From: an uncultured Lachnospiraceae bacterium
Lineage (GTDB): Bacteria; Bacillota; Clostridia; Lachnospirales; Lachnospiraceae
Assembly: GCA_947566645.1 (NCBI GenBank)
Contig: CANOKL010000025.1
Location: 1-57,061, forward strand
Length of the DNA: 57,061 nucleotides
Direction: 5' to 3'
Shown: positions 32,149 to 39,700 of the stretch, in pieces
How the letters are laid out: every line of letters starts with the position of its first letter
Numbering within the stretch: position 1 is the first letter of the stretch
Program-made: the position numbers and the translations under genes
Notes under the pieces: generated by a model
The model's database searches: none
Told to the model about the DNA's origin: nothing
The model's input: the letters and a program-made list of their open reading frames with translations, nothing else

Positions 32149-33183
32149 ATGAGTTCAAATAATGAAGTAAAAAAAGAAAATAAGCAGATGGATCTGGATA
32201 TTCTGAACAAGATGAAAAATCTTCCGGGAGGCCTTGTTATCATCCCACTTGTAATTGCCGTGCTGCTTGCAACCTTTGTTCCCCAGGTCTTTCAGATCGG
32301 AGGGTATGTAACAGCATTGTTCTATGAAGGCAACTCGTGTATGATGGGCTTTTTCCTCATTGTATGCGGTTCCATGATCAATGTAAAACAGGTCGGCATG
32401 CCGCTCTATAAGGGCGTAATTATGACTGGTTCCAAGTTCCTGCTTGGAGTCCTTCTGGGACTGCTTGTAGGAAAGATATGCGGGCCGGAAGGCTTCCTTG
32501 GAATCGCCCCGTTCGTTCTGATTGCAACGATTACGAACTCCAACGGTTCCCTGTACATATCCCTGTCTTCGCAGTTTGGAAATGCAACCGATACCGGAGC
32601 GATCTCTATTCTGTCCATGAATGACGGACCCTTCTTTACGCTGATTGCCCTTGGGGCTACAGGACTTGCCAATATTCCGATTAAGTCGCTGATCGCAGTG
32701 CTGGTACCGCTTCTGATTGGTTTTGTATGGGGCAATATTGACAAAGGCTTCCATGATGCATGTAAAGTTGCACAGCCGATCGTTACCTTTTTTATGACAA
32801 TTTCGATCGGAGCGAAGACGGATGTAAAGACGATTCTGACAGCAGGTGCATCAGGTATTGTGCTTGGACTGATTTCTGCGGCTACTGCAGTTATATTCTT
32901 CTTCGTAATCAACCTTCTGCTTCCGAAGAAGGAACGCAACGCCATGGGCGCGGCGATCGGGACGACGGCCCTGAACTCCGCCATGACCCCGGCGGCAGTT
33001 GCGGAGGCGGATCCATCCATGGAGCCTTTTGTCAGCATGGCTACTGCACAGTGCGCTACGGCATCCATTATTACCTTGTTCCTCTGCCCGTTTATTACTG
33101 CATCCTTTGATAAATATATGCAGAAGAAGCAGAAAGGAATCTATAGTCCGGAAGGGTGGGCATATGAGAAAGTAGCGCAATAA
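32149..33183 (+). CDS. kdgT: 2-keto-3-deoxygluconate permease-family transporter (KdgT-like)
   Basis: A 344-residue inner-membrane protein with about ten hydrophobic segments. It shows the KdgT hallmarks GGLVIIPLVIAVLLATFVPQ near 28 and TITNSNGSLYISLSSQFG near 125. The family is a proton symporter for ketodeoxy sugar acids. Placed directly after a tetronate kinase it most likely imports the four-carbon acid. RBS AAAGGAG. A strong hairpin at 33214-33253 follows and ends the three-gene operon. Confidence 0.9.
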   Translation: MSSNNEVKKENKQMDLDILNKMKNLPGGLVIIPLVIAVLLATFVPQVFQIGGYVTALFYEGNSCMMGFFLIVCGSMINVKQVGMPLYKGVIMTGSKFLLGVLLGLLVGKICGPEGFLGIAPFVLIATITNSNGSLYISLSSQFGNATDTGAISILSMNDGPFFTLIALGATGLANIPIKSLIAVLVPLLIGFVWGNIDKGFHDACKVAQPIVTFFMTISIGAKTDVKTILTAGASGIVLGLISAATAVIFFFVINLLLPKKERNAMGAAIGTTALNSAMTPAAVAEADPSMEPFVSMATAQCATASIITLFLCPFITASFDKYMQKKQKGIYSPEGWAYEKVAQ

Positions 33184-33213
33184 ATAAACGAAAAACAAGC
33201 GAAAAAGAAGTGA

Positions 33214-33253
33214 AAAAAGTCCTTTTATATGATAAAATATAAAAGGACTTTTT
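33214..33253. terminator. Bidirectional-looking terminator after the KdgT-like gene
   Basis: AAAAAGTCCTTTTATAT (33214-33230) pairs over 17 bp with ATATAAAAGGACTTTTT (33237-33253) around loop GATAAA. The stem ends in T-runs on both strands. Confidence 0.8.
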
Positions 33254-33278
33254 ACAAAATAATGTAAAAGGTGATGGA

Positions 33279-33782
33279 ATGAATAAAATAACAGTACACA
33301 TGACGAAAGAAGCACTTTACGATTTCCTTTTGTTTCATGCATATTCGAAGTTTGGCGGGTTCATGGTAAATGTATTGGGGCTGGCGGTGGCATTTATGGG
33401 GATTATCATGTATGTGTCTGGAAAAACGGGGGCGGTGGGAGCAGCGGCTTATCTATGCGCGTCTTTTGCGTTTCTGGCGTTTACCCCCTTTCAGCTTAAG
33501 AGGAGGGCGGCAAAACAGATACAGGTGAATCCAGAATACTGCCAGCCTGTAGGTTATACCTTTTCGGATGAAGAGGGAATTATCGCAGAATGGGAAGGCG
33601 GAGAGCGCCGGTGTTCCTGGGATCAGGTGCAGAGGGCGGTTGTGACGCCGAAAACAATCGGGATTTATTATGAAGAAGAACGGGCGTTGATTATTCCCAA
33701 ATCGGATTTTGGGGAACAGTTCGGAGCTATATTCCAGATGACGGCCAGGCATCTGGGAATGAGGAAAATCAGGATGCGGTAG
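33279..33782 (+). CDS. YcxB-like membrane protein
   Basis: 167 residues: a short cytoplasmic start, two transmembrane helices (about 27-47 and 52-69), and a soluble beta-rich C-terminal part with YTFSDEEGIIAEW and RCSWDQVQRAVVTPKTIGIYY, the core of YcxB-like proteins. Function unknown; members are widespread in Firmicutes. RBS AAAAGGTGATGG. It follows the terminator of the tetronate operon and precedes the first DeoR gene, so it may be transcribed with that regulator. Confidence 0.8.
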   Translation: MNKITVHMTKEALYDFLLFHAYSKFGGFMVNVLGLAVAFMGIIMYVSGKTGAVGAAAYLCASFAFLAFTPFQLKRRAAKQIQVNPEYCQPVGYTFSDEEGIIAEWEGGERRCSWDQVQRAVVTPKTIGIYYEEERALIIPKSDFGEQFGAIFQMTARHLGMRKIRMR

Positions 33783-33878
33783 AGTGCGCGGCGTCATCAA
33801 AACCCGGGAAGCCCGGGCTGTCAGGAAAACGGGCAGCGAGGAGTGCCTGCCTGAAAAGTTGGGGAGGAATAAGCAGAC

Positions 33879-34640
33879 ATGCAGGAACGCAGACAGATGA
33901 TATTACAGGAACTGGAGGAAAATGGCAGAGTGCGTGTAGCCGAGCTCAGTAAGAAGCTAGGGTGTTCTGAGGTGACGATCCGCAATGATATTAAAAATAT
34001 GGATGCGGAGGGGCTTCTGAAGCGCACCCATGGTGGAGCACTCTGCATCAGTCAGGAGAATGAGAGGAAGTATCAGACGGAGAGTATTTACAGGCATACG
34101 GAGCGCAAGAAGAAGATCGCAGCCTGCGCCTATGAGTTTATAGGAGACAGGGACACAATTATTCTGGATGACGCATCCAGTACTTTTTATCTTGCTCTTC
34201 ATATTAAGAAACATCCAGAGAAAAGACTTGTAATCGTGACCAATTCTCTGCTGGTTGGAAACGAGCTTGCAGGAGTGGATCATATTGACCTTTATATGGT
34301 GGGAGGAAATGTGGGAGGGCATCTGTCAGCCACCATGGGTGATTCTGCAGTGCGCAATATAGAGCAGTTCCATGTGGATAAAGCGTTTATCGGGGTTCAC
34401 GGAATTAATTTTGAGGTCGGTATTACTTCGATCGCCACCCCCCAGATGCAGGTAAAAAAGGCAATCTTAAAGGTGGCGGAAGAGGTATACGTCCTGGCTG
34501 ACAGCAGTAAGTTCAGGGGAAGCTATCTCTCGGTTGTCTGCCCGATTCATGCGATTCATAAGATCATTACGGACGATGAGGTATCCGGGGAGAATATCCG
34601 GAAGGCGCAGAAGCATGAGATCCCCCTTGTAATCGCATAA
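33879..34640 (+). CDS. DeoR/GlpR-family regulator 1
   Basis: 253 residues: a DeoR-type helix-turn-helix at 1-57 (RRQMILQELEENGRVRVAEL, then GCSEVTIRNDIKNM) and the sugar-phosphate-sensing DeoRC domain, with DDASSTFYLALHI in place of the usual DGGTT and DSAVRNIEQFHVDKAFIG near 150. Members repress sugar genes and are released by a phosphorylated intermediate. Genes on either side (tetronate operon upstream, second DeoR downstream) make it a candidate repressor of the PdxA2-kinase-permease operon. RBS GGGAGGAA. Confidence 0.92.
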   Translation: MQERRQMILQELEENGRVRVAELSKKLGCSEVTIRNDIKNMDAEGLLKRTHGGALCISQENERKYQTESIYRHTERKKKIAACAYEFIGDRDTIILDDASSTFYLALHIKKHPEKRLVIVTNSLLVGNELAGVDHIDLYMVGGNVGGHLSATMGDSAVRNIEQFHVDKAFIGVHGINFEVGITSIATPQMQVKKAILKVAEEVYVLADSSKFRGSYLSVVCPIHAIHKIITDDEVSGENIRKAQKHEIPLVIA

Positions 34641-34718
34641 CGTTCAGAAAAACTGCAGAAGATTATTTTCTGCTTTTCCGATTGTATATGCCAGAAAGCT
34701 GCCATACAGCCTGGGCTT

Positions 34719-35501
34719 TCAGACTATGTGGAGGGTGATTCCCATGCCGCGGATTATGTCCGCCCATTCCTGGGAGAGGCCGGTATCCGTGATGATCGCA
34801 TCAATCTCGTTAAGCTGTGCCACATAGGCAGTCCGTATCAGCCCGAATTTGCTGGAATCTGCAAGCAGGATGGAGGAGAGAGAGGACTGCATGGCCGCGC
34901 GCTTGGTCAGCACTTCGTAGTTGTGGGCGCAGGTAATACCCAGTGCTTCGTGGATGCCGGAAGCTGCCATAAAGAACTTGGTGGCCCGCTGGCTCTTGAT
35001 CAGGTCATTTCCAAAGGAGGACTCGATCATCTGGTCATCCTTGTGGAGGACGCCGCCTGCCAGGGTAATGTGGATTCCTTCCTTATCAAATAGTTGTGTA
35101 AGAATATAATAATTGTAACAGGTTACATTTAGGTTCATATGTTCTGGAATGTATCTGGACATTTCCGATATCGTGGTTCCGGAATCAAGGATCACGGTAT
35201 CGTTTTTTTCTAACAGAGTGGTGGCAAAGCTGCCAATCCGCTGCTTTTCTTCTAAGCTTTTCATGCGCTCGCCGTTCAGCGTGTATTCATTTTCAATGTT
35301 CTGAATGCTGGCTGTGGCCGCCTGCTGCAGCGGTATCCCGTGGTTCCTGAGGAACAGCTTGTTCTCCCGGAGCCAGGCCAAATCCCGGCGAATTGTCATA
35401 TCTGACACATCCAGGATTTCAGCAAGAGATTTAACCGAAAGATTTGGTGACTCTTGAAGGAGGGCCAGGAGATTGCTGATTCTTTTTTCTTTCTTGTTCA
35501 T
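34719..35501 (-). CDS. DeoR/GlpR-family regulator 2, divergent from the isomerase pair
   Basis: 260 residues with the same design as regulator 1: helix-turn-helix at about 5-57 (KSLAEILDVSDMTIRRDLAW) and a DeoRC domain with LDSGTTISEMSRYI near 117. It is transcribed away from the RpiB-like/TIM-like operon at 35923, the classic position for its regulator. AAACATTTTT half-sites occur near both promoters and could be its operator. RBS TAAGGAG. Inducer likely a tetrulose or triose phosphate (inference). Confidence 0.92.
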   Translation of the reverse strand: MNKKEKRISNLLALLQESPNLSVKSLAEILDVSDMTIRRDLAWLRENKLFLRNHGIPLQQAATASIQNIENEYTLNGERMKSLEEKQRIGSFATTLLEKNDTVILDSGTTISEMSRYIPEHMNLNVTCYNYYILTQLFDKEGIHITLAGGVLHKDDQMIESSFGNDLIKSQRATKFFMAASGIHEALGITCAHNYEVLTKRAAMQSSLSSILLADSSKFGLIRTAYVAQLNEIDAIITDTGLSQEWADIIRGMGITLHIV

Positions 35502-35723
35502 AAATTTCTCCTTACAGGAAAATGATTAAATAAAACATTTTTAGTTTGCCAATCACAGTATATCACATTTTTGGCATGCGGAAAAGAAAAAAATATTTTC
35601 TTGCATTCTGCACAATAAATTTTGAAATATTTATACGAATTGTACAACAAAATAAAAAGAAAAATCATATGAGATATTATGAAGTCCAAGAAAACAGAGG
35701 GGTTGAAAGGCTTGTTTTAAGGC

Positions 35724-35805
35724 AAACATTTTTGAGAAAAATGTTTGAAATTATACATATGTATCATTTTTGAAATTTGACAAGAACATAAAATGATGAT
35801 AAATA
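35724..35805 (+). promoter_or_regulatory. Isomerase-operon promoter and palindromic operator candidate
   Basis: TTGACA (35777-35782) with TAAATA (35800-35805) 17 bases on forms the promoter. Upstream, AAACATTTTT (35724-35733), GAG, AAAAATGTTT (35737-35746) is a perfect inverted repeat. The same half-site AAACATTTTT is near 35535, at the promoter of the divergent DeoR gene. Otherwise 35502-35922 is A+T-rich with no gene. Confidence 0.65.
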
Positions 35806-35922
35806 TACATTATAAAGAAAATGTATAATGAAAATGTTCATAAAAGACCTTAATGGATTATAAAAAGAAACAGATGTGCTAAAAGCAACAAAAACAGGTC
35901 TGTGGAACGGAAAGGAGAAAAG

Positions 35923-36366
35923 ATGAAGATAGTATTTGGCTGCGATCCGAATGCGGAGATGGAGAAAAGGGCTCTGATGGAGTATGTGAAAGAAAAAAAT
36001 TATGGGGATGTGGAGGACTTTGGAAGTGGGGATCCCATCTACGCCCATACGGCAGTAAAAGTTGCAGAAGCAGTTGCATCCGGAGAGTACGACAGAGGAG
36101 TGCTTTTGTGCGGAACCGGAATCGGGGTATCCATCGCGGCGAACAAAGTAAAGGGAGCCTATGCGGCGCTTGCTTCAGATGTATATTCCGCGCAGAGGGC
36201 GAGACTCAGCAATGATGCAAACATCCTTTGCATGGGAGCATTTACGACGGGGGAGAAGGTAAGGGAACTGATGGTCAGCGAGTTTTTGGGAAATGAGTTT
36301 GTGCCTGGCTGTGCTTCCCAGCCGAAGGTTGATGCATTTGTTGAATATGACAACGACAGGAAATAA
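35923..36366 (+). CDS. rpiB: RpiB/LacAB-family sugar-phosphate isomerase, variant
   Basis: 147 residues, started at the ATG at 35923 after AAAGGAG rather than at an in-frame GTG at 35902. The active-site cysteine loop is intact (LLCGTGIGVSIAANKVKG, Cys63). The first catalytic loop, usually GSDHAG, reads GCDPNA (residues 6-11), so the usual histidine is missing. This RpiB branch, next to a TIM variant, matches erythrulose-phosphate isomerases of tetritol pathways (EryI/DerI role, D-erythrulose 4-phosphate to D-erythrose 4-phosphate), but ribose-5-phosphate isomerase activity cannot be excluded. Eleven bases separate it from the TIM-like gene. Confidence 0.85.
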   Translation: MKIVFGCDPNAEMEKRALMEYVKEKNYGDVEDFGSGDPIYAHTAVKVAEAVASGEYDRGVLLCGTGIGVSIAANKVKGAYAALASDVYSAQRARLSNDANILCMGAFTTGEKVRELMVSEFLGNEFVPGCASQPKVDAFVEYDNDRK

Positions 36367-36377
36367 AGGAGACTGCT

Positions 36378-37175
36378 ATGAAAAAATTATATTTCGGAAG
36401 CAATCTGAAGATGTATAAGACAATTAGGGAAACAACTGAATATCTGCAGGAGCTCATAAGGCGTACAGAAGATCTTGACAGAAATGAAATGGAGCTTTTT
36501 ATCATACCTTCATTTACATCCCTTGCAGATGCTGCGAAGATTGCCAGGCAGAAGCAGCTGCTGCTTGGCGCGCAGAATATGTGCTGGGAAGAACAGGGGC
36601 AGTTTACGGGGGAGGTTTCCCCCATTATGTTAAATGAGCTGGGACTTGATCTGGTCATGATCGGGCATTCGGAAAGAAGGCATGTATTCCTTGAGACGGA
36701 CGCTCAGGAGAACCAGAAGGTAAAGAGTGCGTTAGAGCATGGCATGAAAACGCTTCTGTGTATCGGGGAAACCGGGGAGCAGAAACAGTACGGCCTAAGC
36801 CCGGAAGTCTTAAGGACCCAGCTTAAGATTGGATTTTACGGTGTTTCACCGGAGCATATCCCGAATATCTGGGTAGCGTATGAACCGGTCTGGTCAATCG
36901 GTGTTAACGGAATCCCGGCTTCATCAGAATATGCGGAGGAGATGCATAAGCTTATTAAGGAGACCCTGGCTGAAATCTTTGGGGAAGAGGGAAGGAAAAT
37001 TCCTGTGCTTTATGGCGGAAGTGTGAGTCCGCAGAATGCAGACGAAATGATTGTGAAGCCTTCTGTGGACGGACTATTTGTAGGGAGATCAGCGTGGGAG
37101 GCGGGGAAATTCGATGCTCTGATCCGAAGCGCGATGGAAGCGTATAAAAAAGTTTCCACCTGTATGGTTGGATGA
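36378..37175 (+). CDS. Triosephosphate isomerase-family protein, probable tetrulose-phosphate isomerase
   Basis: 265 residues with a full TIM barrel and all catalytic residues: Asn9/Lys11 in GSNLKMYKT, His97 in IGHSERR, Glu169 in YEPVWSIG. But the usual GNWKMN reads GSNLKMY and the loop after the catalytic Glu reads SIGVNG rather than AIGTG. These changes, and coupling to an RpiB variant, resemble LerI/EryH-type L-erythrulose 1-phosphate isomerases more than glycolytic TIM. It could also process dihydroxyacetone phosphate from the PdxA2 route. The stop codon lies inside a 13-bp perfect hairpin. Confidence 0.85.
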   Translation: MKKLYFGSNLKMYKTIRETTEYLQELIRRTEDLDRNEMELFIIPSFTSLADAAKIARQKQLLLGAQNMCWEEQGQFTGEVSPIMLNELGLDLVMIGHSERRHVFLETDAQENQKVKSALEHGMKTLLCIGETGEQKQYGLSPEVLRTQLKIGFYGVSPEHIPNIWVAYEPVWSIGVNGIPASSEYAEEMHKLIKETLAEIFGEEGRKIPVLYGGSVSPQNADEMIVKPSVDGLFVGRSAWEAGKFDALIRSAMEAYKKVSTCMVG

Positions 37176-37295
37176 TCTAAAGATCATCCAACCTGCGCAT
37201 CCATTCGCAAAATCCGTGTTATTGCACGCCTGCGTCTGCTGATGCCTGCCCCGTCAGCCCACGGGGCAGGCGCCTCTGCCTCTCGCTGAGAGGCA
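37166..37295 (+). other. Three tandem hairpins after the TIM-like gene
   Basis: GGTTGGATGATCT/AGATCATCCAACC (37166-37193, loop AA) overlaps the stop codon. GCCTGCCCCGT/ACGGGGCAGGC (37244-37271, 11 bp, loop 6) and TGCCTCT/AGAGGCA (37277-37295) follow. No U-tract follows the hairpins. They could be a terminator region, a remnant repeat or an untested structured RNA. Confidence 0.55.
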
Positions 37296-37357
37296 AATAA
37301 CCTTCGCATACTGCACTTCCTGATCTTGCATAAATAACCTTTGTGCGTTCCAGGCTA

Positions 37358-37927
37358 TTATAGTTTCTTTACTTTGGCCTGCTTCTGAAAGAAAGAAATC
37401 CCATAGCAGCAGACCTGTGTATATCCATAAAGCCCTTCTGCATATTTCTTCGTAATAATCTGGCGGATTGCCGCATTACAGTCTGTGTCCATATCGGCTT
37501 CCTTTTTCGACTTCTTAGCTTCTATGATGATTGCCCGGCGGTTTCTCTTATCTTTGAGCAATATATCCGGCCTTCCTAATCCCTTTTCCTTATTGGATTC
37601 AACATGATATCCGCGCCCTGTAAAGATTCCGGCGAAGAATGCATGATAATAATCGTCGTGGTAGTCATTGTAACTGATTGTATACCACAAAAGATCGGAT
37701 ATAAGTCTGGCTGCTTCTGCTTCATCACCTTCCCAAAAGGCAGTGATAAGGTTATGAAGCTTTGATGTGTCCGCCGTATTCTTAAAGTATAGAACTACTG
37801 TGTCTTCAAATATAGTCGCAATCTCTTTATTGGGAATTTTAAGTGAAACATGTTCGCCCTCTTCACCTGGATTCGCCTTTGTGTTATCATATGGATACAG
37901 GAGTGACTGCTCAGAATGTATTGTAAC
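37358..37927 (-). pseudogene. 5'-truncated AAA-ATPase-like/PDDEXK_9 gene
   Basis: On the minus strand the frame is open for 189 codons, from a TAA at 37928-37930 to the stop at 37358. It starts mid-domain: SLKIPNKEIATIFED and LITAFWEGDEAEAARLI are the linker region typical between the PF09820 ATPase and its nuclease. The nuclease itself is present (GRPDILLKDKRNRRAIIIEAKK: PD...ExK). The whole ATPase part and a start are missing, and the only in-frame ATG with enough left to translate is within the nuclease (37690). It is a relic of a second PF09820-type gene like that at 13291, just upstream of another AAA-like gene. Confidence 0.85.
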
Positions 37928-38049
37928 TTAAGGAACTGCAGGAAAATAACTGGTACAGTACAGTTTCTAAGAATGAACAATAAGAACGGCAGGGTATAGG
38001 GAGTAGTTTAACGTCTTTGCAGGGGCGGAATTTCCGGGAGGTGGTTATA

Positions 38050-39204
38050 GTGAAAGAGTTTCATGTGACAGGAACATGTAATCCCAGGCTGCACTACATG
38101 GTGGATGTTAATGGGCGGATTGAGCAGATTACGAGAGACTATATTGAAAAGGGAAAATATTTTACAATTAACAGGGCAAGACAATACGGAAAGACAACAA
38201 CGATGTTTCTTCTGAGAAAGCGCCTTCAGGATAAATATCTTGTGATATTTATCAGCTTTGAGGCGGCGGACGAAATGTTTGTCTCTTCTTATGCGCTTGC
38301 TGCCGGACTGCAGCGGAGCATTGGCCGCCAGCTTCGTATGCAGAATACCCCGGAGGACATTTTGAAAATATGGGAACAGCCGGTTTCAAAACAATTTGCT
38401 TTCGATGATCTGGGGGAGAGAATCTCTGGACTGTGTCTGAAGTGCGGCAGAAAGACTGTGCTGATGATTGACGAGGTTGATAAGAATTCGGATAATCAGG
38501 TGTTTTTAGGCTTCCTCGGTCTTTTGCGGTCGAAATATCTGGCGCAGGCAGGAGGAATGGATACAACATTTCAGTCCGTTATACTGGCTAGTGTCTATGA
38601 TATTAAGAATTTAAAGCTAAAACTCCGGTCAGATGAGGAATCAAAGTATAATAGTCCGTGGAACATTGCGGAAGACTTTAATATAGATCTAAGCTTCTGT
38701 CCGGAGGATATTACCGGGATGTTAATGGAATATGAAGCAGACAGAGCCATAGGAATGGATATTCCGGAAATGAGCCAGTGGATCTATGATTATACTGACG
38801 GGTATCCTTATATGGTGTCCCGGCTCTGCAAGCTAATTGACGAACGGATTGCAGGGACTGCGGATTTCCCTAAAAAGAAAGATGCCTGGACAAAGGAGGG
38901 GGGACTGGAGGCAGTCAGGTTGTTTTTGAAGGAGCCCAATACCTTATTTGATGATATGGTGAAAAAGCTTTATGAGTACCCGGAAGTAAAGGACATGTTG
39001 TGCGGCATCCTTTTCCGAGGAACTCGTTATTCTTTTGAAATTAATAATCCCAGTATTAATGTGGGGGTGATGTTTGGATTTGTAAAGGAAAGGGAAAATG
39101 CGGTTGCAATTGCGAATCGGCTTTTTGAGACGAAGATGTACAATCTTTTCCTTTCGGAGGCAGAACTGGAGGGTAAGAGCAGGGTATCTTTTGAGGTGGT
39201 GTGA
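38050..39204 (+). CDS. AAA-like ATPase without nuclease domain
   Basis: 384 residues, started at the GTG at 38050 after GGGAGGTGG; an in-frame TTG at 38017 has no site. It is homologous to the first 370 residues of the protein at 2352: LHYMVD start, Walker A RARQYGKTTT near residue 40 (again Arg for the first Gly), Walker B LMIDEVDKN near 140, and the NSPWNIAEDF and YTDGYPYMVSRLC segments. It ends soon after NRLFETKMYNLFLS with a private tail SRVSFEVV, so the PD-(D/E)XK half is absent. Four bases separate it from the next gene, so unlike its relatives it is embedded in an operon with the beta-grasp-like and DUF4132 genes. It may have been recruited as their ATPase partner (inference). Confidence 0.85.
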   Translation: MKEFHVTGTCNPRLHYMVDVNGRIEQITRDYIEKGKYFTINRARQYGKTTTMFLLRKRLQDKYLVIFISFEAADEMFVSSYALAAGLQRSIGRQLRMQNTPEDILKIWEQPVSKQFAFDDLGERISGLCLKCGRKTVLMIDEVDKNSDNQVFLGFLGLLRSKYLAQAGGMDTTFQSVILASVYDIKNLKLKLRSDEESKYNSPWNIAEDFNIDLSFCPEDITGMLMEYEADRAIGMDIPEMSQWIYDYTDGYPYMVSRLCKLIDERIAGTADFPKKKDAWTKEGGLEAVRLFLKEPNTLFDDMVKKLYEYPEVKDMLCGILFRGTRYSFEINNPSINVGVMFGFVKERENAVAIANRLFETKMYNLFLSEAELEGKSRVSFEVV

Positions 39205-39208
39205 AAAG

Positions 39209-39613
39209 ATGAAGCTGAATATTATTCGGAAGAAGGCTTCCAGTCTGCGGGAGCTTTCAAGGGAGCAGGTACAGATCCCAGAAGTTTCTACACTGGAGGA
39301 GCTTTTGGGGGAACTTGTGAAGGAAGAATTCAGGAAACGAAAGAACGCCGTCCAGGCGGGTCCTGTGCTTACGGAAAATGAGATGAAGGATCAGGAGCGG
39401 CTTGGAAGAATCCGTTTTTCCGCTCCTTATGAGGAAAATATGGGGGATATAGAAACGGCGGTCCAGGTCATGCGGCAGGATTTTGAAGACGGGCTGTTCC
39501 GGGTGTACCTGAACGGGAAGGAATGCCTGGACTTAAAGGAGAAGCTGGAAGTGAAAGACGGGGATGAGGTTGTGTTGCTGCGCTTCATCATGCTGGCAGG
39601 CCGGATGTGGTAA
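39209..39613 (+). CDS. 134-residue protein with beta-grasp (MoaD/ThiS-like) features
   Basis: Started at the ATG at 39209, four bases after the ATPase stop, with GAGGTGG upstream. The N-terminus KLNIIRK is a strand, followed by STLEELLGELV, the strand-helix pattern of MoaD/ThiS proteins. After a charged insert (about 45-85), FRVYLNGKECLDL and KDGDEVVLLRFIMLAG match the NGE...DGDEV...G end of that fold. It ends LAGRMW, not GG, so conjugation or sulfur carriage in the usual way is unlikely unless processed. I do not recognise a named family; the fold call is inference. It lies between the AAA-like and DUF4132 genes and is probably translated with both. Confidence 0.65.
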   Translation: MKLNIIRKKASSLRELSREQVQIPEVSTLEELLGELVKEEFRKRKNAVQAGPVLTENEMKDQERLGRIRFSAPYEENMGDIETAVQVMRQDFEDGLFRVYLNGKECLDLKEKLEVKDGDEVVLLRFIMLAGRMW

Positions 39614-39700
39614 TTATACTGAGCGTCTGATAAATCTGCCGCGTAGTATAACTGGATGCATTTGCATTGTATGAACAAAAAAAGGAGTAAAAAAAGAAGA

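Noticed and set aside
32406..33068. 220-codon reverse open frame inside the KdgT-like gene
   Set aside because: It lies wholly within a well-conserved permease gene, has no ribosome site, and its composition reflects the opposite strand of hydrophobic codons.
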